A stretch of DNA of 64,000 nt from Halobaculum limi. GTDB lineage: Archaea; Halobacteriota; Halobacteria; Halobacteriales; Haloferacaceae. The stretch is taken from assembly GCF_029490015.1 (NCBI RefSeq), contig NZ_CP120468.1:124001-188000 (forward strand), given 5' to 3'. Positions 8,582 through 17,872 of this stretch are shown one piece after another. The translations under genes and the position numbers were made by a program. Numbering within the stretch: the first letter of the stretch is position 1; every line of letters begins with the position of its first letter. The notes under the pieces were generated by a model. It ran no database searches and had not been told where the DNA came from. It saw only the letters and a list, made by a program, of their open reading frames with translations.

Positions 8582-11500
8582 ATGAGTCAGGCGACGCTTG
8601 GGTCCGCGCCCTACCGCAACTCCAACCTCTTCTCGGGCTACTATCTCGACGAACGAGTCGACGACCTCGATGCGTGGGACTGCGACGAGGACGCACAGGC
8701 CGCGTTCGAGGAGCTACAAGCCCTCTGGGAGGGTGAGCGCGAGTTGGTCGACGGGTACAACGAGGACACGCTACTCGGGTCGTGGATCGACGAGGTGCTC
8801 GACGTACTTGGGTTCGATACGATTCAGGAGACATCGCTCCCGGAGACGAACGGCTACATCGACCGCGTCCTGTTCGACTCCCCGGAGGACCGCCGCGACG
8901 CGATGATGATGCAGCAAGACGGGATGGTCTCGGGGACGTTCGGGAAGGCGTCGGCGTTGCTGGAGGCGAAGCGGTGGGGTGCTTCGTTCGAGAAGACGTT
9001 CAGCGAACAGCGACAGTACCGCGACGCCTCCCACCAAGTGAAGTACTACCTCGAACGGACGCCCGATTCGCTTCGGTGGGGTGTGCTCACGAACGGGCGC
9101 AAGTGGCGACTGTACGGGATCAAAGACTACGAGACGCAGACGTACTACGAGGTCGACCTGCCCGAACTGCTCGAATCCGGGAGCGTGGAGGCGTTCAAAT
9201 ATTTCTACGTGTTCTTCCGGTCGGCGGCGTTCCGCGAGGTGTCGGGCACGTCGTTCCTCGACACGGTCTGGAACGAGTCGGAGACCGCCGCACAGGAGTT
9301 GGGCGAGGACCTGCAGGACAACGTCTTCACCGCACTCCGGGTGCTCGGCGAGGGCTTCGTCGAGTCGAACGACCTCGACATCGGCGACGACGATGCCGCC
9401 GTAACCGAGGAGGAACTGAAAGAGCACTCGCTGGTCCTCCTGTATCGGCTGATGTTCGTCCTGTACGCCGAGTCACGCGGCTTGATCAGCCCCGACGACC
9501 CGGCGCGACGCGCGGAGTACGACGAGCACTTCAGCCTCGACGAACTCCGACGAGAGATACACGAGGAGGTAAACTCGGGACAGACGTTCGACGAGTACAG
9601 CACCTACTCCACGTCGATGTGGAGTCGACTGGAGGACCTGTTTCGCCTCGTCGACTCCGGCGAGGAGTCACTGGGCATCCCGCCGTACAACGGTGGGCTG
9701 TTCGACCGCGACGAGCACGCTTTCCTCGCCGACCACGAGGTGTCGGACCGCTACCTCGCGGAGGTAGTGTACCGTCTCGGGACGACGCAGGCCGACAACG
9801 GCGAGGGGTTCGTCCTCGCGGACTACGCCGACCTCGACACGCGCCACCTCGGGACCATCTACGAGGGACTGCTCGAACACGAGTTCCGCATCGCACCCGA
9901 GGAGTACGCAGCCGTCAGCGAGGACGGCGGGCAGGTGTGGAAGCCCGCGACGGAGGTTAGCGTCGCCGACGCCGTCGAGACGGTCGAGGCGGGGGAACTG
10001 TACGTCGTCAACGACGACGGCGAGCGGAAGGCCACGGGCGCGTACTACACGCCCGACTACGTGGTGACGTACATCGTCGAGGAGACGGTCGACCCCCTCA
10101 TCGAGGAGATAGACGCGGACCTCGCGGACCGGGGCATCGAGGCGGGGACGCAGGAGTACGTGTTCCGCTTCGCCGACGAGGTGCTCGACCTGACTGTCCT
10201 CGACCCGGCAATGGGCTCGGGGCACTTCCTCACGAAGGCGACAGGCTACCTCGCAGAGCGCGTGATGGAACGCGCCCGTGAGGTGGAGTCGACGGCGGGT
10301 GTCCTCGACGAACAGGACATCCGACGGCGCGTCTCGCGGGAGTGCATCTACGGCGTCGACATCAACGATATGGCGGTCGAACTCGCCAAACTGTCGATGT
10401 GGCTGGAGACGCTCGCGGAGGAGAAACCGCTCGCGTTCCTCGACCACCACCTCAAGGCGGGCAACTCGCTGGTCGGGTCGGATATCAGCGAAGTGCTCTC
10501 AGAGGACGAGGAGGAGTCTGCGGACGGTCAGATGACGCTATTCGAGGCGGTAGCACACGCCCGCCAGCGCACGCTGGAGCACGTGATGGAGTTGATGGGC
10601 GACCTGCTGGCCATCGACAACGACGACTACGCAGACATCAAGTCGATGGAGGAGTTGTACGCCGAGATTCGCGACGACCCACTGTACAGTCGCCTGTTCG
10701 AGTTGGCGAATGTCCACACCGCCGAGCGGTTCGGCCTCGACGTGCCCGAAGGCGTCTACGAGGAGATGGCCGGCGCTATCGAGAGCGAGGCGGAGTGGAG
10801 TGAGGTGCGTGAGAACGACTGGTTCCGGTCAGCACAGACAATGGCGAAGGAGGAGGACTTCTTCCATTGGGAACTGGAGTACCCCGAGGTATTCTTTGAT
10901 CGAGACGGTGAGAAGCTTGGAGATGACGGGTTCGACGCAGTCGTTGGCAACCCTCCCTGGGGTCAACCGATTAGTGGTAAAGATTATCTGAAAACCAGAT
11001 ACTCGAAAGTCGTCAAGAGATTGCCGGACAGCTTTGCATACTTTTCTTATTTATCTCAGAAATTGGCCAAACAATCAAGTACATTTGGGATGATTGTTCC
11101 GAATGCATCTCTTTTCCAAAGTGAATACAGTAAGCTCAGGTATGAACTGACCAGTAATGGACTAACAAAAGTAATTGACCTCGGAGAAGGAGTATTCAAA
11201 GGAGTAGTTGCACCTGCAGCGATTATAATCGCTGATCGCAATAATCTGGGCGAATCGATTCAAATATCAAATTTACGGCAGCAATCAGAAATTCCTGACA
11301 GTGACAAATTGAAATTTCTGCTATACCCCAGATCAAATGTACTATCTGATGAGGGCCACACTATTCCAACATACAAAGCAGAAGTAAGCAAACTTCGGCT
11401 AGATACTCTAAAGCATAACACCCAATTCGGTAAGAAATTCGATGTGAATCAGGGCGTACAGACTGGTGGTGATGATATTTTCACCGTTACTTCCCCTGAC

Positions 11501-12778
11501 GTGTCGAAGCATAATTTAGAGTCCGAATACGTCAAACCAACTATCTTTGGGTCCGACTTGAAGCCCTATTTGATAGGCGGAAGAGAACAGTATGTGTTGT
11601 ACATTAATAGAAACACAAACAAAAAAAATATAAAAAATATACTAGAATACCTTGAACAGTACCGTGAGGAACTGGAATCAAATAGTGAAGTCAGTAAGGG
11701 CATCCGTCCTTGGTACTCGCTTCACCGGCCACGAAACCCAGAACTATTCGAGCAAGACAAAGTACTCTTGCGTCAAACTGGAGATACTCTCAAATGTGCT
11801 TTAGATACTGAGCATTATTTCAATATACACAGTCTATTGTGTCTGGCATACAAAGAAAATGCCACCCAACAAGTTGGATTGGGTGCTGTAGCTTGCATTC
11901 TAAATTCAACTCTACTAAGAGAGTTTTACGATAGCATTACACAAGAAAGAGGTCGTGTGTTCGCTGAGGTCAAACCTCAAAATATAAACAAGCTCCCCTT
12001 CCCCAATACCGAAGCCGTAGAAAGCAGCATCCTCTCTGATGATGTACTGTCAACTGCAGCTGGTGATCAAAAGCTCGAAGGTTCCCTTTCAAAAGCCTCT
12101 GAAAGCAAATATTCGTTGGTTGCCGCCTTGGAAAATCTATATCCAGTCAGATCAGATATTGTTCAAAGTCAAGACTCCCTCAATTTGTCTTTGCTTGACC
12201 ATCTTGGTACTTTCTCCGATGGTGATACCTTGTCCGACATCGGGCTGCCTCAACCCCCACAGAACGCTGCTGACTCGGTCCTACAGGAGACGACCGAGCA
12301 GAAGCCGAACCTTAGAGTTGGCCACGCGGAGGTGGCACGTGAATCAACCACTACTGTCGAAATTCGTCTCACCGCACGCTACAAACCCGACGACGAGGAT
12401 GCCCACGAGACGGACCGGTGGGGATACACCGAGACGGATCCACTACCGGCGCTTCGGATCACCGACCTGACCGAGACGGAAGCCGACCTCATCGAGCACT
12501 TCGTCCCCGTCGCCGTCGACGAGGCGGGCGGCTTCGCGGGCTTCCGCGAGACGGCGACCAAGACCAACTCGCTGGTCGACCGCCTGCGTGCGCTGACGCT
12601 GCCCGCCGTCGGCGACGTGCGCGACGGCCTGGAGAGTTACATCGAGACGAAGGAGCGAGCGGAGGAACTGGAGGAGCAGATCGAACGGACCGACGATCTG
12701 ATCGACGAGATCGTGTACGAACTGTACGGCCTCAGCGACGAGGAGATCGAGATCGTCGAGGAGGCGGTCAGGGAGTAG
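8582..12778 (+). CDS. Type IIG-like (Eco57I/PglX-type) fused restriction endonuclease-methyltransferase with AT-rich specificity region
   Basis: The 1398-residue protein combines several modules. Residues about 60-200 look like a PD-(D/E)xK nuclease: ALLEAKRWG (Glu128, Lys130), then HQVKYYLERT and GVLTNGRKWRLY, as in type I/IIG nuclease domains. The N6-adenine methyltransferase core has motif I DPAMGSGHFL (from residue 541) and motif IV NPPW (790-793). About 795-1220 is the region expected to hold target recognition, and the C terminus is a coiled coil (EELEEQIERTDDLIDEI). One protein would cut and methylate DNA. From about 10970 to 12240 the DNA is strongly AT-rich while both flanks are GC-rich, with no loss of frame. 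No separate R, S or BREX gene lies beside it. ATG 8582 begins the conserved part. Confidence 0.88.
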   Translation: MSQATLGSAPYRNSNLFSGYYLDERVDDLDAWDCDEDAQAAFEELQALWEGERELVDGYNEDTLLGSWIDEVLDVLGFDTIQETSLPETNGYIDRVLFDSPEDRRDAMMMQQDGMVSGTFGKASALLEAKRWGASFEKTFSEQRQYRDASHQVKYYLERTPDSLRWGVLTNGRKWRLYGIKDYETQTYYEVDLPELLESGSVEAFKYFYVFFRSAAFREVSGTSFLDTVWNESETAAQELGEDLQDNVFTALRVLGEGFVESNDLDIGDDDAAVTEEELKEHSLVLLYRLMFVLYAESRGLISPDDPARRAEYDEHFSLDELRREIHEEVNSGQTFDEYSTYSTSMWSRLEDLFRLVDSGEESLGIPPYNGGLFDRDEHAFLADHEVSDRYLAEVVYRLGTTQADNGEGFVLADYADLDTRHLGTIYEGLLEHEFRIAPEEYAAVSEDGGQVWKPATEVSVADAVETVEAGELYVVNDDGERKATGAYYTPDYVVTYIVEETVDPLIEEIDADLADRGIEAGTQEYVFRFADEVLDLTVLDPAMGSGHFLTKATGYLAERVMERAREVESTAGVLDEQDIRRRVSRECIYGVDINDMAVELAKLSMWLETLAEEKPLAFLDHHLKAGNSLVGSDISEVLSEDEEESADGQMTLFEAVAHARQRTLEHVMELMGDLLAIDNDDYADIKSMEELYAEIRDDPLYSRLFELANVHTAERFGLDVPEGVYEEMAGAIESEAEWSEVRENDWFRSAQTMAKEEDFFHWELEYPEVFFDRDGEKLGDDGFDAVVGNPPWGQPISGKDYLKTRYSKVVKRLPDSFAYFSYLSQKLAKQSSTFGMIVPNASLFQSEYSKLRYELTSNGLTKVIDLGEGVFKGVVAPAAIIIADRNNLGESIQISNLRQQSEIPDSDKLKFLLYPRSNVLSDEGHTIPTYKAEVSKLRLDTLKHNTQFGKKFDVNQGVQTGGDDIFTVTSPDVSKHNLESEYVKPTIFGSDLKPYLIGGREQYVLYINRNTNKKNIKNILEYLEQYREELESNSEVSKGIRPWYSLHRPRNPELFEQDKVLLRQTGDTLKCALDTEHYFNIHSLLCLAYKENATQQVGLGAVACILNSTLLREFYDSITQERGRVFAEVKPQNINKLPFPNTEAVESSILSDDVLSTAAGDQKLEGSLSKASESKYSLVAALENLYPVRSDIVQSQDSLNLSLLDHLGTFSDGDTLSDIGLPQPPQNAADSVLQETTEQKPNLRVGHAEVARESTTTVEIRLTARYKPDDEDAHETDRWGYTETDPLPALRITDLTETEADLIEHFVPVAVDEAGGFAGFRETATKTNSLVDRLRALTLPAVGDVRDGLESYIETKERAEELEEQIERTDDLIDEIVYELYGLSDEEIEIVEEAVRE

Positions 12779-12794
12779 GAGCGATCGGCTCAGA

Positions 12795-13586
12795 TTAGCC
12801 CGCCAACTCCCGATAGTACGACACCGAGAACACGCCGAGAAACCCGCCGAACAGCGTCCCGCCGACGACGATGACGACCGCGATGGCGACGGGAGGCACG
12901 GTCGGAAGCCCACTGACGACCGACATCGCCGGACCGTTTGGCTGTGACAGCAGCGACGCGGCGGCCCCGACGAGACCGAACCCGCCCGCCAGCACCGCGA
13001 CCACCAGCGAGTAGCCGACGACGCTCACGAGGTTCGAGGAGACGAGCGAGGCGCTACGACGGATCGACTCGACGGCGTCGCAGTCGTCGATCACGATAGC
13101 CTGCGCGTAGAACTGGACGAAGAACGCGAGCAGGACGTACGCGAGGAGGAATCCACCACCGAGGATCGCCAGTCCAGCGAGGACGGGAGTACTGGGCGTT
13201 CCGCCGCCGGGGTAGAGGCTGACGACGGCGACGAAGACGCCGAAGATGGTGATGAGACCGAACAGGAGGTTCACCGCGACGACCGCGAGGTACACCAGAA
13301 ACACCTGGACGAAGTTCGCCACCCCCTCGCCGACGAACGTCGCCAGCGACGTGTGGCCGTCGAGTGCCTCGTCGGCCATCCCGACGAGTCCCGCGTGCAC
13401 GAACGGGACTGCGACGAGGTACAGCAACGACAACACGAGCGAGATGGCGCTGGCGAGCAACGGCGCACGAGACTGTAACAGCAGTTGCGGCGTCTGCAAC
13501 GCCGAGAGCACGAGGACCGGGACGAGGACGACGGGATTGCGGACGAGCGCCGAGGGCGTCCGTCGGAGGGCTGACAGGAGGGCCAT
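12795..13586 (-). CDS. Multi-pass membrane protein (DUF7847-like)
   Basis: The 263-residue protein has about six hydrophobic helices and an amphipathic stretch VIDDCDAVESIRRSASLVSSN between helices four and five, which is typical of haloarchaeal DUF7847 proteins (related to glycerophosphodiester-phosphodiesterase membrane domains). No catalytic residues are visible. ATG 13586 is favoured over a start 21 bases upstream because CTTTATCG at about 13608-13615 gives leaderless spacing. It converges with the restriction gene, 16 bases apart. The role is unknown. Confidence 0.7.
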   Translation of the reverse strand: MALLSALRRTPSALVRNPVVLVPVLVLSALQTPQLLLQSRAPLLASAISLVLSLLYLVAVPFVHAGLVGMADEALDGHTSLATFVGEGVANFVQVFLVYLAVVAVNLLFGLITIFGVFVAVVSLYPGGGTPSTPVLAGLAILGGGFLLAYVLLAFFVQFYAQAIVIDDCDAVESIRRSASLVSSNLVSVVGYSLVVAVLAGGFGLVGAAASLLSQPNGPAMSVVSGLPTVPPVAIAVVIVVGGTLFGGFLGVFSVSYYRELAG

Positions 13587-13661
13587 ACGCGAACAGGTCG
13601 TCAGCAAGCGATAAAGGTACTGACTGGTCGGAGCGAGGACTACGGCCCCGGCCGTCGGCGA

Positions 13662-16600
13662 TCAGTCCGCCTTCGCCTGCCAGCCCCGGATCGTGTCCGG
13701 GCCGACGCCGTCCATCTTCTCCGCGAGTGCGTCGGGTTCCATCTCCTTGAGCGAGGCCACGTCGTCGACGCCCGCGTCCTTCAGTTTCTTCGCCGTCTTC
13801 TCGCCGATACCCTCGATGGTCTCCAACTCCGAGCCGGCCTGGCGAGACTGGTACTCGCGGTAGTTGCAGATGGGACAGCCGAGTTCCCACGGTTCGTCGC
13901 CCGAGTGGACGACTAAGTGCGGGAGGTCGTGTTCCTCGCACTGCTCGTCGGTCACTTCGATCTCACCGCGCCGCGGGAGCGGCAGCGAGTAGTCGCAGTC
14001 GGGGTAGCGGGTACACCCGACGAGTCGCGACCCCGAGCGGAGCCGTTTGATCGCGAGTTCCCCGCCGTGTTCCTCGCCACAGTCGGGGCAGACGCCGATG
14101 ACCTCGTCTTCCTCCTCGTCGGCCTCGTCGGCCTGGCACTGCGGACAGCCGTGGACGAACGTCTTGCGCCCGGCGAGCATCTTGACGTGGTTCAGTTCGT
14201 GCTCCTCGCACGTCTCGTCGAGGATGAGCGGCTTGCCCGTCGACGGGAGCGGCAGGGTGTACTCACAGTCGGGGTAGCCGTCACAGCCGACGAAGTACGA
14301 CCCGGCCCGCGACTTCCGGACGAGGAGCGTGTCGCCGCACTCGGGACACGGCCCGAGTTGCTTGTCGGCCTTCAGCGACTTCTGAAGGTGGTCGCCGACC
14401 TCCTCGCGCGACTCCGCGAGTTCCTCGAACACGCGTTCGAGCATCTCTCGGGACTCGTCGGCCACCTCGTCGAACTCCTTCTCGCCGCTGGCGATGGCCT
14501 GCATATCTGCCTCCAGTTGGGCAGTCATCGCGTCGCTGACGATGTGGTCTGCGAACTCCTCGCTGGCCTCAACGACGGCCTTCGCCAGCCCCGTCGGGCG
14601 GGGCGGGTCGCTCTCGATGTAGCCGCGGTCGTACAGTTTCTGGATGACGTCGTGACGGGTCGAGTTGTGAACGATCACGCCACCCGTAACGGCGAAGTTG
14701 GGCGCCTCGTTCGAGACTGACAGGTCATACACAGCTCCATCGTACTCCCGCTCGTCAACCGCACGGACAGTTGTGTATGAGGGATATCCGAGAACCGTTG
14801 CGTATATCGAGTCCGTAAATCCGGATGCCGCGTAGCGAATCACCCGATTGCGGTCTGGGCTCCTGTTGCTCCCTTCAACCTCCGTTCGGATGTACTCGTC
14901 TTCACGGAGCTCGCGGAGAATATCGTTCACCCGCCCGCGACTGAGGCCAAGCTTGGCAGCGAGTTCGTCCGAGGTGCGAGCCTCTTCGCGGGCACATTCG
15001 AGCAGACGTGCTTTGTGCTGAACTACGTCGTACGCTCGAAGCCCGTCGAGTGCGCGGTAGAATTTCTCGTCGCTCGTGATCGGTACGATATCGACGAACC
15101 GTTCGAGGTTCTTCCGTCCCCGAATGTGGAGCTTGTGTTGATTCGTATCGATTTTCGAGTCGATCCCGAATTCGCTGAGCATCTCCCCGATGCCAGCAAG
15201 CAGGTCGTGGTCGATGTTCGAGATGAACGCCTTGCGCTCGCGCGAAACGTGCCCCTCGTCATCGAACATCGCTCCGATGAACGCGGGGGCACACTTCGCC
15301 GGTACTTCGGGGCAACCGTCACTCGTTACGGACTGAAGCACATAGTGGAGCACACGACCGACGCTTGACGGAATGTCGACATGGTACTTCTCTTTGTGGT
15401 GTTCCTCTCGGCCGGGATGCTGCCGAATCGGAGGTCGAATACCGAACAGCGTCTCGATGTCTGAGATGAACGTCTCGATCAGCCGGAGATCCGTATTGTG
15501 GTAGCGAACGTCGACGGCGTTTTCGGATTCATCGACGTGAATCGATCCGTCGCCGAGCAGGTTCCCGATTACACTGGCGAGCGTTGGCGTCCATCGTATC
15601 GGGAACGGGTTCTCGAACTCGATGTCATTGTTCAGTCCTCGGAGTGTATCGGGTCGGATCCCGAGTTCAGCGAGCAACCACACGGGTGCTCCTCGGCGCC
15701 CGGTCTCTATCGAGGAGATCCGCCTCTGATCAGTGCCGAGACGGGTCGCAAGCTCACGTTGTGTTTCACCAGTATCGGCGCGGGTCTGTTCAACTGACGT
15801 ACCACAATCAACTCCGAAAAGCTTCGTCGAATCGGTGGCATCATCGACAAATTCCTCCCACGAGACGGCGGTGGGTGCGCCGGTGGTCGTTGGGTGATTC
15901 GACGGCGGCGCCCGAGCTGTCAACAGTTCGTCGCCGGGAGAGACTCTGGCCGCTGGTATGACCTCATATGAGTCGCCGGAGCGGACGTACATTGGGTGGT
16001 CGTCGGTGACAGAGAGGGCCCCCGAATCCGAGGTGACCTCCACTATCCGTTCGGTCGACTCCAACGGGCGTCTGCTGACCAGCTCGCTGGCGAATTCACT
16101 CGTTTTCTCCTCTCCCTCTGCAAAGGATATCGTCTGTGGTCCGCCGGCTGTCGTTCCGATATCGGTTGCTCCGTCCGCAAGCACGACCTGCTCTTCCTCG
16201 AAGAGATCAGCGACTGGGCGGCGTTCGATATCCCCGTTCTCCGTCCGTGCGAGCACAGGCGTGTCACCGGTAAGGCACTTCGTCCCGATACCGAGGTCTT
16301 CCATTTTCTCGATGAGGCGCGACTGGCCGTACCGCCGCGGCGGTTGGGTCTGCTTCGCCTCGAACTCGGTGTCCGTGATGGTCAGCGCCTCGCCTTCGGT
16401 CACGTCGGGGACGAAGCTCTCGTTGGTCGAGAGGTACGGGTACACCGCGTGGTAGCCCTCATCGAGGAGGCGCTTCCCGTTCGCCTTCAGCGAGAGGGGG
16501 CCGTCGTTGACGCCGACGGCGTCCTCACCCTCGTCCACCTCGCTGACGACGCGGAGGTGCTCCCACTCGGCGTCGGGCGCACACGTCGCGAGGAAGCGCC

Positions 16601-17801
16601 GGACGACGAGTTCGTACACGTCCCACTCGTCGTCCGACAACTCCGAGGCCGCCGGGAGTTCGCCCGTCGGGTGAATCGGCGGGTGGTCGGTCGTCTCCTC
16701 GTCGCCCTCGGTAGGCGTGATGTCGTCCAGTTCGAGGAGCGATTCGGCGTCGTCGCCGAACTCACGGCCCATCGAGAGGTCGTCGAGGAGTTCTCGCTCG
16801 TCCAAGTCCTCGGGGTAGACCGTGTTGTCCGTGCGCGGGTAGGTGATGTAGCCGGCGGTGTACAGGTCCTCGGCCATACTCATCGCACGCTGGGCAGAGT
16901 AGCCGATAGAGGAGGCCGCGCGGATGAACTGCGTCGTGTTGAACGGCGCGGGCGGTTCGTCCGTCCGGCGGCGACGACGTACGGAGGAGACGGTCGCCGT
17001 CTCTGCCACCTTCAGGCGGTCGTAGACGGCCTCGGCGGTCGCCTCGTCCCAGACGCGTTCGGCCTCGGTGCCGTCGTCGTCCTCGTAGAAGTACTGCGCC
17101 TCGAACGCGTCGGCGTCGGCGTCCGCCTTCAGGAGGTCGGCGAACAGTTCCCAGTAGTCCTCGGGGTCGAACGCCTCGATTTCGCGCTCGCGGTCGACGA
17201 TCAGTTTGAGCGTCGGCCCCTGCACCCGACCGACGGAGATGAAGTCGTCGCCCAACTGCCGCGCGGACAGCGAGAGGAACCGCGTCAGCGACGCCCCCCA
17301 GATGAGGTCGATGATCTGCCGGGCCTCGCCCGCGGCGGCCAGGTCGAAGTCGATCTGATCGCGGTTCTCGAAGGCCTCGGTCACCTCACGCTGGGTGATC
17401 GAGGAGAACCGAACCCGGTCGACGGGCACGTCCTCGTTCACCTCGCGAATGAGTTCGTACGCCTCCTTGCCGATCAACTCTCCCTCACGGTCATAGTCGG
17501 TCGCGATGACGACCCGATCCGCCTCCCGCGAGAGGAGTCGAAGCGCCCGGACGATGCCCTCCTGTGTGGGTCGCTTGCGGACGGGTGCGTCGATGAGTTC
17601 CACTGGCTCTACGTCGCGCCAGTCGTCGTACTCCGGCGGGAAGTCGACCGCGACGACGTGACCCGACAGTCCGATACACCGGGTTCCGCCCCAGCAGTAG
17701 ACGTTGACGCCGGCGCGACGCTCCGTGTCGAAGTTCTCCCCCGAGAGAATCTCCGAGAGTCGTCGTGCGGCGTTGTCTTTCTCGGTGACGATCAGTTCCA
17801 T
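13662..17801 (-). CDS. topA: DNA topoisomerase I (type IA) precursor containing an intein
   Basis: The precursor has 1379 residues; removing the 538-residue intein leaves 841, normal for a haloarchaeal TopA. The TOPRIM domain (1-150) has Glu7 and the DxD of TDYDREGE (102-104). The catalytic tyrosine is Tyr321 in GYITYPRTDN. The intein interrupts the conserved sequence LGIGTK/STRHDV, which corresponds to the bacterial GIGRPSTY motif. After the core come Cys-rich zinc-binding units (CPECGD, CEEHELNH, CPQC, CPDCGEE, CPIC) and a helix-hairpin-helix end (IEGIGEKTAKKLKDAG). The enzyme relaxes negative supercoils through a 5'-phosphotyrosine intermediate. TTTACC at about 17833-17838 is a plausible TATA element. 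Confidence 0.96.
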   Translation of the reverse strand: MELIVTEKDNAARRLSEILSGENFDTERRAGVNVYCWGGTRCIGLSGHVVAVDFPPEYDDWRDVEPVELIDAPVRKRPTQEGIVRALRLLSREADRVVIATDYDREGELIGKEAYELIREVNEDVPVDRVRFSSITQREVTEAFENRDQIDFDLAAAGEARQIIDLIWGASLTRFLSLSARQLGDDFISVGRVQGPTLKLIVDREREIEAFDPEDYWELFADLLKADADADAFEAQYFYEDDDGTEAERVWDEATAEAVYDRLKVAETATVSSVRRRRRTDEPPAPFNTTQFIRAASSIGYSAQRAMSMAEDLYTAGYITYPRTDNTVYPEDLDERELLDDLSMGREFGDDAESLLELDDITPTEGDEETTDHPPIHPTGELPAASELSDDEWDVYELVVRRFLATCAPDAEWEHLRVVSEVDEGEDAVGVNDGPLSLKANGKRLLDEGYHAVYPYLSTNESFVPDVTEGEALTITDTEFEAKQTQPPRRYGQSRLIEKMEDLGIGTKCLTGDTPVLARTENGDIERRPVADLFEEEQVVLADGATDIGTTAGGPQTISFAEGEEKTSEFASELVSRRPLESTERIVEVTSDSGALSVTDDHPMYVRSGDSYEVIPAARVSPGDELLTARAPPSNHPTTTGAPTAVSWEEFVDDATDSTKLFGVDCGTSVEQTRADTGETQRELATRLGTDQRRISSIETGRRGAPVWLLAELGIRPDTLRGLNNDIEFENPFPIRWTPTLASVIGNLLGDGSIHVDESENAVDVRYHNTDLRLIETFISDIETLFGIRPPIRQHPGREEHHKEKYHVDIPSSVGRVLHYVLQSVTSDGCPEVPAKCAPAFIGAMFDDEGHVSRERKAFISNIDHDLLAGIGEMLSEFGIDSKIDTNQHKLHIRGRKNLERFVDIVPITSDEKFYRALDGLRAYDVVQHKARLLECAREEARTSDELAAKLGLSRGRVNDILRELREDEYIRTEVEGSNRSPDRNRVIRYAASGFTDSIYATVLGYPSYTTVRAVDEREYDGAVYDLSVSNEAPNFAVTGGVIVHNSTRHDVIQKLYDRGYIESDPPRPTGLAKAVVEASEEFADHIVSDAMTAQLEADMQAIASGEKEFDEVADESREMLERVFEELAESREEVGDHLQKSLKADKQLGPCPECGDTLLVRKSRAGSYFVGCDGYPDCEYTLPLPSTGKPLILDETCEEHELNHVKMLAGRKTFVHGCPQCQADEADEEEDEVIGVCPDCGEEHGGELAIKRLRSGSRLVGCTRYPDCDYSLPLPRRGEIEVTDEQCEEHDLPHLVVHSGDEPWELGCPICNYREYQSRQAGSELETIEGIGEKTAKKLKDAGVDDVASLKEMEPDALAEKMDGVGPDTIRGWQAKAD
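14664..16277 (-). mobile_element. Mini-mobile intein in TopA: LAGLIDADG homing endonuclease plus two HTH-like segments
   Basis: The intein covers precursor residues 509-1046 (538 aa). Its first residue is Cys (block A CLTGDTPV), block B has the TxxH motif (VTDDHPMY), and it ends with VIVHN followed by extein Ser, so splicing would use Cys1, the terminal His-Asn and Ser+1. Two dodecapeptide motifs, IGNLLGDGSI (237-246) and FIGAMFDDEGHV (333-344), mark a LAGLIDADG endonuclease. Before it, residues about 160-210 (TQRELATRLGTDQRRISSIETG) look like an XRE-type helix-turn-helix. After it, about 433-466 (TSDELAAKLGLSRGRVNDIL) resembles a winged helix. GC content is lower than in the extein, fitting recent acquisition. 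Confidence 0.93.
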
Positions 17802-17872
17802 CAGTTGCCGGAGAGTATGCCGAAACCCCGGGTAAACCTTTCGTGGGAGGACGTGACGGGGCGGGAACCGCC

